From SZUA-38 sp965212525 (GTDB lineage Bacteria > Pseudomonadota > Gammaproteobacteria > Xanthomonadales > SZUA-38): DNA of 64,000 nt. Of the stretch, positions 15,829-24,841 are shown piece after piece. A program made the position numbers and the translations under genes. The notes below the pieces were generated by a model, which saw nothing but the letters and a program-made list of their open reading frames with translations, was not told the origin of the DNA and did no database searches. Location of the stretch: NCBI GenBank assembly GCA_965212525.1, contig CBDBVC010000059.1:62001-126000 (forward strand), written 5' to 3'. Position 1 is the stretch's first letter, and the number at the start of each line of letters is the position of its first letter.

Positions 15829-15857
15829 AGTGTAACTGATCACCCAATCATCACCAA
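15829..15857 (-). promoter_or_regulatory. Possible promoter of the borosin-like operon
   Basis: Read on the minus strand, TTGGTG (15857-15852) and TACACT (15834-15829) are spaced by 17 bases, about 100 bases upstream of the precursor gene. The -35 is weak. Confidence 0.25.
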
Positions 15858-15953
15858 ATGCAGATTGTGTCCGAAATGTGAAATGACGCTGTCCTCAGAG
15901 TCAACTCAGCGGTCTGAATGACCTCGCTCACCCTGCGTCAGACCGATACATTC

Positions 15954-15962
15954 TGGTACACT
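15954..15962 (+). promoter_or_regulatory. Extended -10 promoter candidate for hrpA
   Basis: TGGTACACT is an extended -10 element (TGn plus TACACT) about 50 bases upstream of the chosen hrpA start. No good -35 is visible. Transcription from here would begin after 15918, which argues against the longest possible hrpA start. Confidence 0.35.
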
Positions 15963-16010
15963 CGCGGCTTTTGTACAGGCAGCAGACTCGAAGCACAGCC
16001 GGGCCCTTCA

Positions 16011-19000
16011 ATGAAACGCAAATCAGGCAAATCAGGCACAGCAGGCAGCAACCACACTTCGCTCGACAAGGTCATGGGCAGGGACAGGTTTGCGCTTCGA
16101 AAACGACTTGGACAGCTTCGCCGCAACAAGTCCGGTAATGCGGCCAGACGGCAGGCCATCGAGAAGGACATCCAGGCCTCGATCGCCGAGCGCCTCAATC
16201 GGCAGAGTCACGATTGTCGTCTCGAATACGATGATGAATTGCCGATATGCGAGCACCGGGAAAGGATCATCCAGGCCATTGCCGAAAACCAGGTGATCAT
16301 CATTGCCGGTGAAACCGGATCGGGAAAGACCACGCAATTGCCGAAGATGTGCCTTGAAGCGGGCCGTGGTGTCGATGGCTGGATCGGCTGTACACAGCCC
16401 CGCCGGCTGGCTGCACGCAGCATCTGTGACCGTCTGGCTGAAGAAATGAATGTTCGGGTCGGAGAACAGGTGGGTTATCAGGTTCGATTTGATGACAGGG
16501 TCAGCGCCGACAGTCTGATCAAGGTGATGACCGACGGCGTACTGTTGTCGGAGATCCATCATGATCGATACCTGAATCGCTATGACACACTGATTATCGA
16601 CGAGGCACATGAACGCAGTCTCAATATCGATTTTCTGCTGGGCTATCTGAAACAGCTGTTGCCACGCAGACCTGACCTGAAACTGCTGATCACTTCAGCC
16701 ACCATTGATACGGCCCGGTTTTCGGCCCATTTTGATGATGCCAGAGTGATCGAGGTGTCGGGCAGGAGTTATCCTGTGGAAATCCGTTACAGGCCGCCAC
16801 AGGAGGATGGCAAGCGGGATGATGATCTGCCAACCCGTGTGCTTGCCGGCATTGCCGAACTAACCAGGGTGAATCCTCGTGGTGATGTGCTGGTATTTCT
16901 GCCAGGCGAGCGGGATATCCATGATTGTGCCAGACACATCGACAAGCAGCGGCTCAGGCATACCGAGGTGTTGCCGCTGTTTGCACGCATGCCGGCAAGG
17001 GACCAGCACCGCATCTTTCATCCGGGGCAGGGGCGGCGGATCATCCTGGCGACGAATATCGCTGAAACATCGCTCACTGTCCCCGGTATCGAGTTCGTCA
17101 TCGATACAGGCCTGGTGCGCATGTCTCGATATTCGCATCGCAGCAAGGTGCAGCGTCTGCCGATCGAAGCGATTTCACAGGCCAGTGCCAACCAGCGGGC
17201 AGGCCGTTGCGGCCGTCTCGGGCCTGGCGTCTGTATTCGTCTGTATGGTGAGGACGATTTTGCAGGCAGACCTGAGTACACCGAACCCGAAATCCTCAGA
17301 ACCTCGCTGGCATCGGTTATCCTGCAGATGACAATGCTCGGATTTGGCGACATCGCCTCGTTTCCATTTCTGGACAAGCCAGCCAATCGTTTCATTCAGG
17401 ATGGCTACCAGATACTGATTGATCTTCAGGCACTCGATCGTCATCGCCGCATCACCAGACTCGGGCGAGAGATGGCCAGTCTGCCGGTGGATGTTCGCAT
17501 GGCACGGTTGCTGTTGTCGTCCCGAGATCATGGCGTGCTCGGTCAGGGCATTGTGCTGGCTGCAGTACTGTCGATACGCGATCCGAGGGAACGGCCGCTG
17601 GATGCACAACAGAAAGCGGATGAGGCGCATGAGCAGTTCACTGTTGCGCAATCGGATTTTCTGACCCTGCTCAATCTGTGGGACCAGTTCCAGGAGCAGC
17701 GTGGGGCCCTCAGCCAGGGGCGGCTGCGCAGCTGGTGCAAGCAGCATTTTCTGAGCTTTGTCCGCATGCGTGAATGGCAGGATCTGGTACGGCAACTGAA
17801 CAGGCTGTGTCAGGAACGATCATGGAAAGCGGGTGAACCATCGGAGGATGCTGATCTGATTCATCAGGCCATCCTGCCGGCTTTCGTGACCCAGGTGGGC
17901 ATGCGCGACGAGGGACGCTACGATGGCACACGCCAGGCCACCTTTTCGGTGTTTCCGGGCTCATGCCTGTTTGACCGGCAGCCGAAATGGCTGATGACGG
18001 CCAATCTGATTGAAACGGGCAAGCTCTATGCACACACCAATGCCGAGATCAGGCCCGAGTGGATTGAACTGGCAGCTGAACATCTGGTGAAACGGCAATA
18101 CCTGGAACCCTGGTGGTCGGAAAAGTCCGGACAGGTGATGGCCCATGAGCAGGTGTCACTGTTCGGCCTCATCATCGTTGCCAGGCGACAGGTTCCCTAT
18201 GCAAGACACAATCCGGAGGAAGCCAGGGAAATCATGATCCGACAGGGGCTGGTGCCCTGTCAGCTGCGGACGCGTGCCACCTTCATGCGGCACAACAAGG
18301 CACTGATCGACAGTATCGAGGAACTGGAGAAACGACGCCGCAAGCACGATCTGATGATCGATGATGAGCGTCTGTATGAGTTTTATCACGAGCGTCTGCC
18401 CGATGACATGACGTCGGTCAGACAGCTCGAGGCCTGGCTTTCGAAGCAACCGGTCAGAACGCTGTTCATGGATCGCGAATTTCTGCTGAAAATCGCCGAT
18501 CATGATACGCGCGACCAGTTTCCGGCCACGATCGCAATGCAGGGTATCGACTTCAAGGTCATCTATACCCTGGCTCCGGGCGAGGCTGATGATGGTGCCA
18601 ACCTTCAGATACCCCTGAGTCAGCTGAATCTGGTCGATGATGAGACAGTCAGCTGGGTCGTGCCCGGGCTGCTCAGGGACAGGGTCACGGCACTGATCAG
18701 ATCGCTGGACAAGCCACTCAGAAGGAGCCTGTTCCCGGTGGCCGATTACGTTGATCGATTTCTGCAGAGCGATCTGCAACAGGTCAGGGGCCTGGAACAC
18801 ACACTGGCCAGATTTCTGGCCCAGTCCTCCTCGGCCGAGATCACGGCAGGCGATTTTGATCCCTCACGCGTCGAGGCTCATCTGGGATTCAATTACCAGA
18901 TCAGGGATGCAGACAGAACGCTGATTGCCCAAGGGCGCGACCTTGCGTATCTGAAACAGCAGTATACCGAGCAGGCCAGGCAACAGTTTGTCGAGATGAC

Positions 19001-19853
19001 GGATGATTCAATCCTGCGCGACGGTGAGACCGAATGGGTATTCGGTGATCTCGACCGCATGCAGCAGGGGGATATCGAATCCTGGCCCGCCGTGGTCGAT
19101 CAGCTCGATTCTGTGGGGCTGCGTTTCTATGAGTCGGAGCAGGTGGCAGCTGAATACCATGTCGAGGGTGTTCGACGACTGGCACAACTGGTGTTGCGCG
19201 AGAAATTCCGCTATCTGGGGAAACAGCTCAGGCCCGATGCTGCAACGGCCATGGCCTACACACCGATTGACAGCAGTGAGCAACTTCATGAGGACCTGGT
19301 CTATGCCGTTTCGCGGGACGCTGTCGTGTCGTTCGAAAAACCGGTGCGCAGTCATGCGACCTTTCAGGCGCTGCTGGATTATCTCAGGTCAGAACTGATG
19401 CGGACGGCGACCAGAATCATGCCGGTGGTCAGGGAAGTGATCGCCAGTGCCAGTGAATGTCGGCGCAGACTGGATGAGCTCAGTCAACATGCCGGTGCCA
19501 GACAGGACATGCAGACCCAGCTGGCATTTCTCGTCTATCCCGGATTTCTGACCGAGCTGGCGCTGAGTCAGCTGATGCATTACCCGCGTTATCTCAACGC
19601 CATGAACAGACGGATCGACCGGTTGCTGATCGATCCGCGTTCGGATTCACAGAAGATCGAACAGCTTCAGGCCTATCAGCAGGCCTATCTTCAGATGCAG
19701 GGCGATGAATCCCTCTCTGTTTCACAAGTCGAGTCCTTTCACTGGCTGATCGAGGAGTTCAGGGTGTCACTCTTCGCACAGGAGCTCAAAACGGCACAGC
19801 CGGTCTCGTCCAAGCGACTTGAAAAAGTCATGCAGGCCATTCGGCAGTCATGA
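16011..19853 (+). CDS. hrpA: ATP-dependent RNA helicase HrpA (DEAH box)
   Basis: The 1280-residue protein matches the length of E. coli HrpA (about 1300). Motif I GETGSGKTTQ is near residue 99, motif II DEAHERS near 195, motif III SAT near 228, and motif VI QRAGRCGR further on. Helicase-associated, OB-fold and the long HrpA-specific C-terminal regions follow. HrpA acts on RNA; in E. coli it takes part in fimbrial mRNA processing and in rescuing stalled or collided ribosomes. The start at ATG 16011 is preferred because an in-frame ATG at 15918 adds 31 unconserved residues and lies before a likely promoter. dinF overlaps its stop by four bases. Confidence 0.93.
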   Translation: MKRKSGKSGTAGSNHTSLDKVMGRDRFALRKRLGQLRRNKSGNAARRQAIEKDIQASIAERLNRQSHDCRLEYDDELPICEHRERIIQAIAENQVIIIAGETGSGKTTQLPKMCLEAGRGVDGWIGCTQPRRLAARSICDRLAEEMNVRVGEQVGYQVRFDDRVSADSLIKVMTDGVLLSEIHHDRYLNRYDTLIIDEAHERSLNIDFLLGYLKQLLPRRPDLKLLITSATIDTARFSAHFDDARVIEVSGRSYPVEIRYRPPQEDGKRDDDLPTRVLAGIAELTRVNPRGDVLVFLPGERDIHDCARHIDKQRLRHTEVLPLFARMPARDQHRIFHPGQGRRIILATNIAETSLTVPGIEFVIDTGLVRMSRYSHRSKVQRLPIEAISQASANQRAGRCGRLGPGVCIRLYGEDDFAGRPEYTEPEILRTSLASVILQMTMLGFGDIASFPFLDKPANRFIQDGYQILIDLQALDRHRRITRLGREMASLPVDVRMARLLLSSRDHGVLGQGIVLAAVLSIRDPRERPLDAQQKADEAHEQFTVAQSDFLTLLNLWDQFQEQRGALSQGRLRSWCKQHFLSFVRMREWQDLVRQLNRLCQERSWKAGEPSEDADLIHQAILPAFVTQVGMRDEGRYDGTRQATFSVFPGSCLFDRQPKWLMTANLIETGKLYAHTNAEIRPEWIELAAEHLVKRQYLEPWWSEKSGQVMAHEQVSLFGLIIVARRQVPYARHNPEEAREIMIRQGLVPCQLRTRATFMRHNKALIDSIEELEKRRRKHDLMIDDERLYEFYHERLPDDMTSVRQLEAWLSKQPVRTLFMDREFLLKIADHDTRDQFPATIAMQGIDFKVIYTLAPGEADDGANLQIPLSQLNLVDDETVSWVVPGLLRDRVTALIRSLDKPLRRSLFPVADYVDRFLQSDLQQVRGLEHTLARFLAQSSSAEITAGDFDPSRVEAHLGFNYQIRDADRTLIAQGRDLAYLKQQYTEQARQQFVEMTDDSILRDGETEWVFGDLDRMQQGDIESWPAVVDQLDSVGLRFYESEQVAAEYHVEGVRRLAQLVLREKFRYLGKQLRPDAATAMAYTPIDSSEQLHEDLVYAVSRDAVVSFEKPVRSHATFQALLDYLRSELMRTATRIMPVVREVIASASECRRRLDELSQHAGARQDMQTQLAFLVYPGFLTELALSQLMHYPRYLNAMNRRIDRLLIDPRSDSQKIEQLQAYQQAYLQMQGDESLSVSQVESFHWLIEEFRVSLFAQELKTAQPVSSKRLEKVMQAIRQS

Positions 19854-21184
19854 GCAGAAAGCTGGCAAACCACAACAGTGGCTGGCAGTCACACTGGCGT
19901 GTGGTCAGCATTGCTGGTCCGCTGATCATCTCCAATATCACCATTCCACTGCTGGGTCTGGTGGATACCGCAGTGATCGGGCATCTGGACGATGCTGCCT
20001 ATCTCGGGGCCGTCTCGGTGGGCGCCATGATCTTCAGTTTCATCTTCTGGGGCTTCGGCTTCCTCAAGATGAGTACCACCGGGTTCGCGGCTCAGGCACA
20101 CGGCAAGTCGGATCGGGCAGCACTCAGTCGCACGGTTGCCCAGGGTATCGGGCTGTCACAGCTGATCGCCATCGTACTCATTGTCACCCATGGCTGGATC
20201 AGCGATCTGGCACTGACCATGGTTGACAGCACTGACGCAGTGGAATCACAGGCGGCGCTGTATTTTTCCATTCGCATCTGGTCATCACCGGCCACGTTGC
20301 TGAACTTCGTCATGATCGGCTGGTTTATCGGAATCCAGAAGACCACAGTGCCGCTGCTGATTCTGCTGATCGCGAATCTGGTCAATATCATCCTCGACAT
20401 CGTCTTTGTGGTCATGCTTGGCATGGCAGTCGAGGGTGTGGCACTTGCCAGTGTCATCGGCGAGTACCTGGCCGCACTGACAGGCCTCTGGTTTCTGCAT
20501 CGTCACGGTGTGCTCAGGCTGGCTGGTTCCGAATGGCGCGATGCGGTGCGGCTTTCGGGCATGGCAGAGGTACTGAGAAACCAGCGTGACATCCTGATCA
20601 GAACGCTGTTGCTGATTCTGGTTTTTGCATTCATGACACGTCAGAGCGCGACCTTTGGTGTTACTGTCCTGGCTGCCAATGCCGTGCTGATGAATTTTCA
20701 GCACCTGATGGCCTATGGCCTGGATGGTTTTGCTCACGCCGCCGAGGCCCTGGTAGGGCAGGCGATTGGAAAGAAAGACCCGGGGCGCTTGCGTCGGGTG
20801 ATTGTCCTGACAGGCCAGTGGACCATCATGATCGCCATTATCGTGACCGGGCTGTACTGGCTCGGTGCCGGATGGATCATTTCACTGCTGACCGATATCG
20901 AACCGGTGAGACAGGTGGCGAGCGACATGCTGCCATGGATTATTGCAGCACCGGTGATCTCATGCTGGTGTTTCTGGCTTGATGGCGTCTACATCGGTGC
21001 CACGGCAGGAACTACCATGCGTAACAGCATGCTGGTTTCCGTGCTGTGCTTCTTCCTGCCGGCCTGGTACCTGACAGTAGAGTGGGGTTATGACGGGCTG
21101 TGGTTTGCGTTTCTGGTGTTCATGGCTGCCAGGGCGATTACCCTGGCAGTTCGTTTGCCAGTAGTGATGGATGCAGCTCGCTGA
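19850..21184 (+). CDS. dinF: MATE family efflux transporter, DinF-like
   Basis: This 444-residue protein has twelve predicted membrane helices in two halves. The first half contains GLVDTAVIGHLDDAAYLGAVSVG, the conserved MATE helix-1/2 pattern, and the second half contains FQHLMAYGLDGFAHAAEALVGQAIG, typical of the DinF branch. MATE proteins export organic cations or metabolites using sodium or proton gradients; the substrate is not known. The ATGA overlap with hrpA indicates co-transcription and coupled translation. It converges directly with the minus-strand gene at 21185. Confidence 0.88.
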   Translation: MSRKLANHNSGWQSHWRVVSIAGPLIISNITIPLLGLVDTAVIGHLDDAAYLGAVSVGAMIFSFIFWGFGFLKMSTTGFAAQAHGKSDRAALSRTVAQGIGLSQLIAIVLIVTHGWISDLALTMVDSTDAVESQAALYFSIRIWSSPATLLNFVMIGWFIGIQKTTVPLLILLIANLVNIILDIVFVVMLGMAVEGVALASVIGEYLAALTGLWFLHRHGVLRLAGSEWRDAVRLSGMAEVLRNQRDILIRTLLLILVFAFMTRQSATFGVTVLAANAVLMNFQHLMAYGLDGFAHAAEALVGQAIGKKDPGRLRRVIVLTGQWTIMIAIIVTGLYWLGAGWIISLLTDIEPVRQVASDMLPWIIAAPVISCWCFWLDGVYIGATAGTTMRNSMLVSVLCFFLPAWYLTVEWGYDGLWFAFLVFMAARAITLAVRLPVVMDAAR

Positions 21185-21661
21185 CTACTTGATTCGCTTG
21201 ACCTTGACGCCGCGGGAAACGCCTTCGACATACATTTTCCAGGAGCCCAGACTCTTGGGTTCCATGCGCACTGTCGGACTGTCTGCATTGTATCGGTAAC
21301 TGCCTTCTCCGATCTGCTTCCAGACCTGTCCGTTGGTCATTCTGAAGATGGTATTGCCGCTCCAGCCAGTAAATTCGCCGTCAATGGTCAGTTCAATGTC
21401 GTCACGCTCCTTCTTTGAGCGGTTGAAACCGAGCCAGTTTTTCTCATCCTTCTTGATTTCTGCTTCAACGGCCTCATTTACCTTGCCATCGAGCCAGTCA
21501 TTGAGGTAGGCCAGCTCACTGGTGCTGAGCTTGTCCAGGCCGGCTGCTTTCATCTGTTCACTGGTCATTTTTTTCTCGACGGGTGTGAACTCGCCGGCAA
21601 ACAGTGGCGCTGTTATCAGCAGGCAGGTGAGGGCAAGCAGAGATCGTGTTGTGTGGGTCAT
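21185..21661 (-). CDS. Exported protein of unknown function
   Basis: The 158-residue product starts with a signal peptide (Thr-Arg then a hydrophobic stretch ending in LFAG). It continues with a Lys/Glu-rich helical part containing LSTSELAYLNDWLDGKV and a C-terminal beta-rich part with FTGWSGNTIFRMTNGQVWKQ and WKMYVEGVSRGVKVKRI. The second part looks like a small SH3-like or OB-like domain in which a residue is described as tuned to ionic context, but I do not recognise the family. Its start is preceded by GGACCTG-type sequence rather than a strong ribosome site. It is a single gene, convergent with dinF. Confidence 0.65.
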   Translation of the reverse strand: MTHTTRSLLALTCLLITAPLFAGEFTPVEKKMTSEQMKAAGLDKLSTSELAYLNDWLDGKVNEAVEAEIKKDEKNWLGFNRSKKERDDIELTIDGEFTGWSGNTIFRMTNGQVWKQIGEGSYRYNADSPTVRMEPKSLGSWKMYVEGVSRGVKVKRIK

Positions 21662-21822
21662 TTACAGGTCCTCGAATTACCGGATTTTGTGGAATTAGAA
21701 TTACACAAAATATTAACATCAATCTAACGATGGGGTGTTAGTGTACGTCCAATCGGGGCCAGGTACACGCAGACACCAAATTTATCGAGCATATTAATGC
21801 CATTCGGGTTAAAATATCGTGT

Positions 21823-21851
21823 CTGTCATACCTGCGTCTAGCATCTATAAT
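21823..21851 (+). promoter_or_regulatory. Sigma-70-like promoter upstream of the exported Ig-like protein
   Basis: CTGTCA (21823-21828) and a perfect TATAAT (21846-21851) are 17 bases apart, about 75 bases before the ATG. The surrounding 260 bases are AT-rich compared with the rest of the window and hold no other gene. Confidence 0.45.
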
Positions 21852-21925
21852 AAACATAAAAATCAGTCATTTGACGATTACTTGACACAAGACGGTGAGG
21901 AATCATCGTCAGGATTTTTCAACAC

Positions 21926-24718
21926 ATGATGAAAAAAACAAGAAATGCAAACAGGATTCGGCGATCGGCCAGACTGATCAGCCTCCTGTCAATGTGTGTG
22001 ATTGCAACCGCATTTTCGGCTGTCTCCGCTGCCAGTGAATCCGGTGCCATACTGGTACTGGACCGAAACAGTTCCGGTTCGCTGAAACAGTACATCCCTC
22101 TATCCGAATTTCAGTTCGATGCTGCGACCAACTCGCTGTCCGCGACCACCGCTTCGGGCTCCCGGATGTGCGGTTCTGTCGGAACGACCAAAGCCACGGG
22201 AAACAATGTTCTGACCCTGGACGGTGTCAGCTATGCTGTTTCCAGCGTATCGGTCAATTCGAGTGGACGACGACTGATCACGGTTCGTCCTGCAGGCAGT
22301 AGCCTGTTTCCGGTGTGCTCGGTAGCCGCTTCGCGTGCCACCGTCAGCTCACAACCGACACAGGTCAAATCTGCAGGCAGACTGAAGCGTGGTGCCACAC
22401 TGGAATTCGAGATCGACGTTCTCAATGACAACGGCAGCGAGTCGGATCTGGTGTTACCGATCGACGGCAATATCACCTATAACATTTTCGATAACCCGCA
22501 AACCCTCGGTATTGATCTGCAGGCCGATGTCATTTGCCTGTCCTCATCGATGAGTCCTGGCGTCAGAGTGGATCTGATGGACACTAACGGGATTGTTACC
22601 GGATATACGGGAATGGACGAATTGAACTATTTCCCGACAGCCTTCGGAACAACGGCTGAACGGACATTCAAGGTGACCACTGGCAACAATGTGCAGTGTT
22701 TTGCGCCACAGGCGGTGGCAGATGTGGTGACCACTGGAGCGCCACCCAGCATGTGTGCACCAACTGCTACCATTTTCAGTGATGGATTCGAGGACGGTGG
22801 TGTCGGTGGAGGCACAGACGAAGATGATCTTCAGCTGGATTTCCGACTGATTTCTCATCCGAACACATCGACCGGTGACAATGCAGTCTATGATCTGGTC
22901 ATCACCAACTGCGGTCCCTCAACGCTCAACGATGTGGTCGTCAAGGACTTTTATCCGACCGGTCTGTCAGCCGCACCCACACTGGCCCAGAACTCATCCT
23001 GGACCTGCACACAGGGGATTGCCTGTTCGGGAACGGGTTACATTGACCAGAATATCGGTAACCTGACTTCCGGTAATTCAGTCACCATCAGAGCAGATCG
23101 TGCACTGGACTCTGGTGTCGCCGCGCAGATCATTCGTGTTGATGCCGCAGCATGGCCAGTAGGCGGACAGGACAATGATGTCGCTGATAACCTTGGCGCC
23201 TGGTCATTTGATGTTCGTGACAACCTGCTGCCTGTTGTATCGATTGTCGGTACAGCAGATGGTCTCACCGAAGATCAGGCACCCACAACAATTACCGGCG
23301 TGACCATCGGTGCTTCGGATGCCGATGGCACGGTTTCGTCAGTCAATGTCACATCACTTGACACCAGCATTGCGACGGTCAGTAATGTCGATGACACGGA
23401 CAAGGCCAATGTACTGGTGGAAGTCACTCTCGTCAGTGATGCCAATGGAACTGTCGATCTTGAAGTCATTGCGACCGATAACCTTGGCGGCCAGTCGGCG
23501 CCGATGAACGTGACGCTTAACGTTGCGGCTGTCAATGATCCTCCAAGCATTCAGGTGGCGGGTGGCTTCGATTACACGGCATTGCAGAATGTTCCGGATC
23601 CGGTTGTCTTTACAGGACCGTGTGATCAGGATTCTGTTGCCGGTTGTGCCGATCAGCTGTTCCCCTCCAGCATTTCTGATCAGGGCGGATTCTCGGCCAG
23701 CAATGCCAATGGCTTCGGCAATTGGGTAATCAGTGTTGATCCTGGTGCAGCCAATGAATCTTCCCAGACTCCGAACATATCTGTATCGATCAGTGCACCT
23801 TCGAATCCTGGCATGTACTTTGGCGGCCCGTTCGAGCCACAGCTTTCAGACAAGGGCGGCAGCTGGGATCTGATCTATGGTTTGAACGGATCCAGCGGTA
23901 CGTCAAACCTCACCATCACGGTGGATGACGGCGAAGCCAGTAACAACATCACGACATTCGATTTCGCCATCGTGGTAGACAACACGCCTCCTGTCGTCAC
24001 AGTAACGAACGGACCACCTGATGCGATTGCCGAAGATGCCGTGTCGGCACAGCTGACCGGGACCGGCTTCAACATCGCCGCCACGGATGACGATGGCACG
24101 ATTTTCAATGTATCGGTGACTTCATTGAATCAGAGCATGATCGCCGATGGTGATATCACCTGGAATGCCAATGATCTGAATGACATCCAGGTCAGTGTCA
24201 CTCCGCAGCCCAATGTGTTTGGAACCGTCGACCTGCAGATTGTCGCCACCGATGATGTTGGCAATCCTTCTGCACCCGAGACAGTGACCGTGACCGTCGA
24301 TCCGGTCAATGATCCGCCCACCGTTGTGTTCGGAACCGAAGCTGATCTGCTGATGAACAACGAGGTAACGGCATTTGACGACATGACCGATACACTGACA
24401 ATCAACAACGACAGTGTCTTCGCGAGTATCGAAGATATTCTTCAGCTCAGTGGTGATGCCGTTATGGGGCCACTGGAAGGTGGCACGCAGGTAATCATGT
24501 CGGCCAGTGTCGCCGTGACCGATAACAGCGATGGCGTACTGAATCTGGCGGGGCCTCCAGCCATTGATATCCTGGCTGGAAACACAATTTCGGTACTGAA
24601 TCTGCTGCTGAATGGTGGCAGCACAGGTACGGCAACACTGACCATCACGGTCACCGATGATGGCAGTGGTTCGGATACATCGGGACAGCGAACACTGAAT
24701 CTCGTCGTCGTCGACTGA
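21926..24718 (+). CDS. Large exported protein with DUF11 and Ig/cadherin-like repeats
   Basis: The 930-residue protein has a signal peptide ending about residue 36 (AVSA-ASES). An N-terminal beta domain with paired Cys follows, then a FSDGFEDGG motif (about 287-295) that many gammaproteobacterial exported proteins carry. A DUF11-like domain (DLVITNCGPSTLNDVVVKD, about 318-335) precedes at least three Ig/cadherin-like repeats marked by NDPP and by Asp-rich DxDG turns. Such repeats usually bind calcium and form extended cell-surface or secreted adhesins. There is no visible anchor or autotransporter end, so export could use another C-terminal signal. A strong terminator follows, so it is a single-gene unit. 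Confidence 0.8.
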   Translation: MMKKTRNANRIRRSARLISLLSMCVIATAFSAVSAASESGAILVLDRNSSGSLKQYIPLSEFQFDAATNSLSATTASGSRMCGSVGTTKATGNNVLTLDGVSYAVSSVSVNSSGRRLITVRPAGSSLFPVCSVAASRATVSSQPTQVKSAGRLKRGATLEFEIDVLNDNGSESDLVLPIDGNITYNIFDNPQTLGIDLQADVICLSSSMSPGVRVDLMDTNGIVTGYTGMDELNYFPTAFGTTAERTFKVTTGNNVQCFAPQAVADVVTTGAPPSMCAPTATIFSDGFEDGGVGGGTDEDDLQLDFRLISHPNTSTGDNAVYDLVITNCGPSTLNDVVVKDFYPTGLSAAPTLAQNSSWTCTQGIACSGTGYIDQNIGNLTSGNSVTIRADRALDSGVAAQIIRVDAAAWPVGGQDNDVADNLGAWSFDVRDNLLPVVSIVGTADGLTEDQAPTTITGVTIGASDADGTVSSVNVTSLDTSIATVSNVDDTDKANVLVEVTLVSDANGTVDLEVIATDNLGGQSAPMNVTLNVAAVNDPPSIQVAGGFDYTALQNVPDPVVFTGPCDQDSVAGCADQLFPSSISDQGGFSASNANGFGNWVISVDPGAANESSQTPNISVSISAPSNPGMYFGGPFEPQLSDKGGSWDLIYGLNGSSGTSNLTITVDDGEASNNITTFDFAIVVDNTPPVVTVTNGPPDAIAEDAVSAQLTGTGFNIAATDDDGTIFNVSVTSLNQSMIADGDITWNANDLNDIQVSVTPQPNVFGTVDLQIVATDDVGNPSAPETVTVTVDPVNDPPTVVFGTEADLLMNNEVTAFDDMTDTLTINNDSVFASIEDILQLSGDAVMGPLEGGTQVIMSASVAVTDNSDGVLNLAGPPAIDILAGNTISVLNLLLNGGSTGTATLTITVTDDGSGSDTSGQRTLNLVVVD

Positions 24719-24741
24719 CACGGTATTCAGGATCAGACAAG

Positions 24742-24774
24742 AGAGCCATGAGTGATCATGGCTCTTTTTTTTTT
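24742..24774 (+). terminator. Rho-independent terminator
   Basis: AGAGCCATGA (24742-24751) pairs perfectly with TCATGGCTCT (24756-24765) around a four-base loop, and a run of ten T (24765-24774) follows. It ends the transcript of the exported Ig-like gene and isolates relA. Confidence 0.95.
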
Positions 24775-24841
24775 CAGCTGCTGATGGCTTACAATAGCAG
24801 GCTGGCAAACAGTCGCCGCCTATTTTCGAAACCAGCGGATC

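Noticed and set aside
15918..16010. Upstream start of hrpA at 15918
   Set aside because: A promoter-like TGGTACACT at 15954-15962 would start transcription after this ATG, and the extra 31 residues look unconserved.
18156..18800. A 214-codon minus-strand frame within hrpA
   Set aside because: It is a shadow of the conserved HrpA frame and shows no family pattern.
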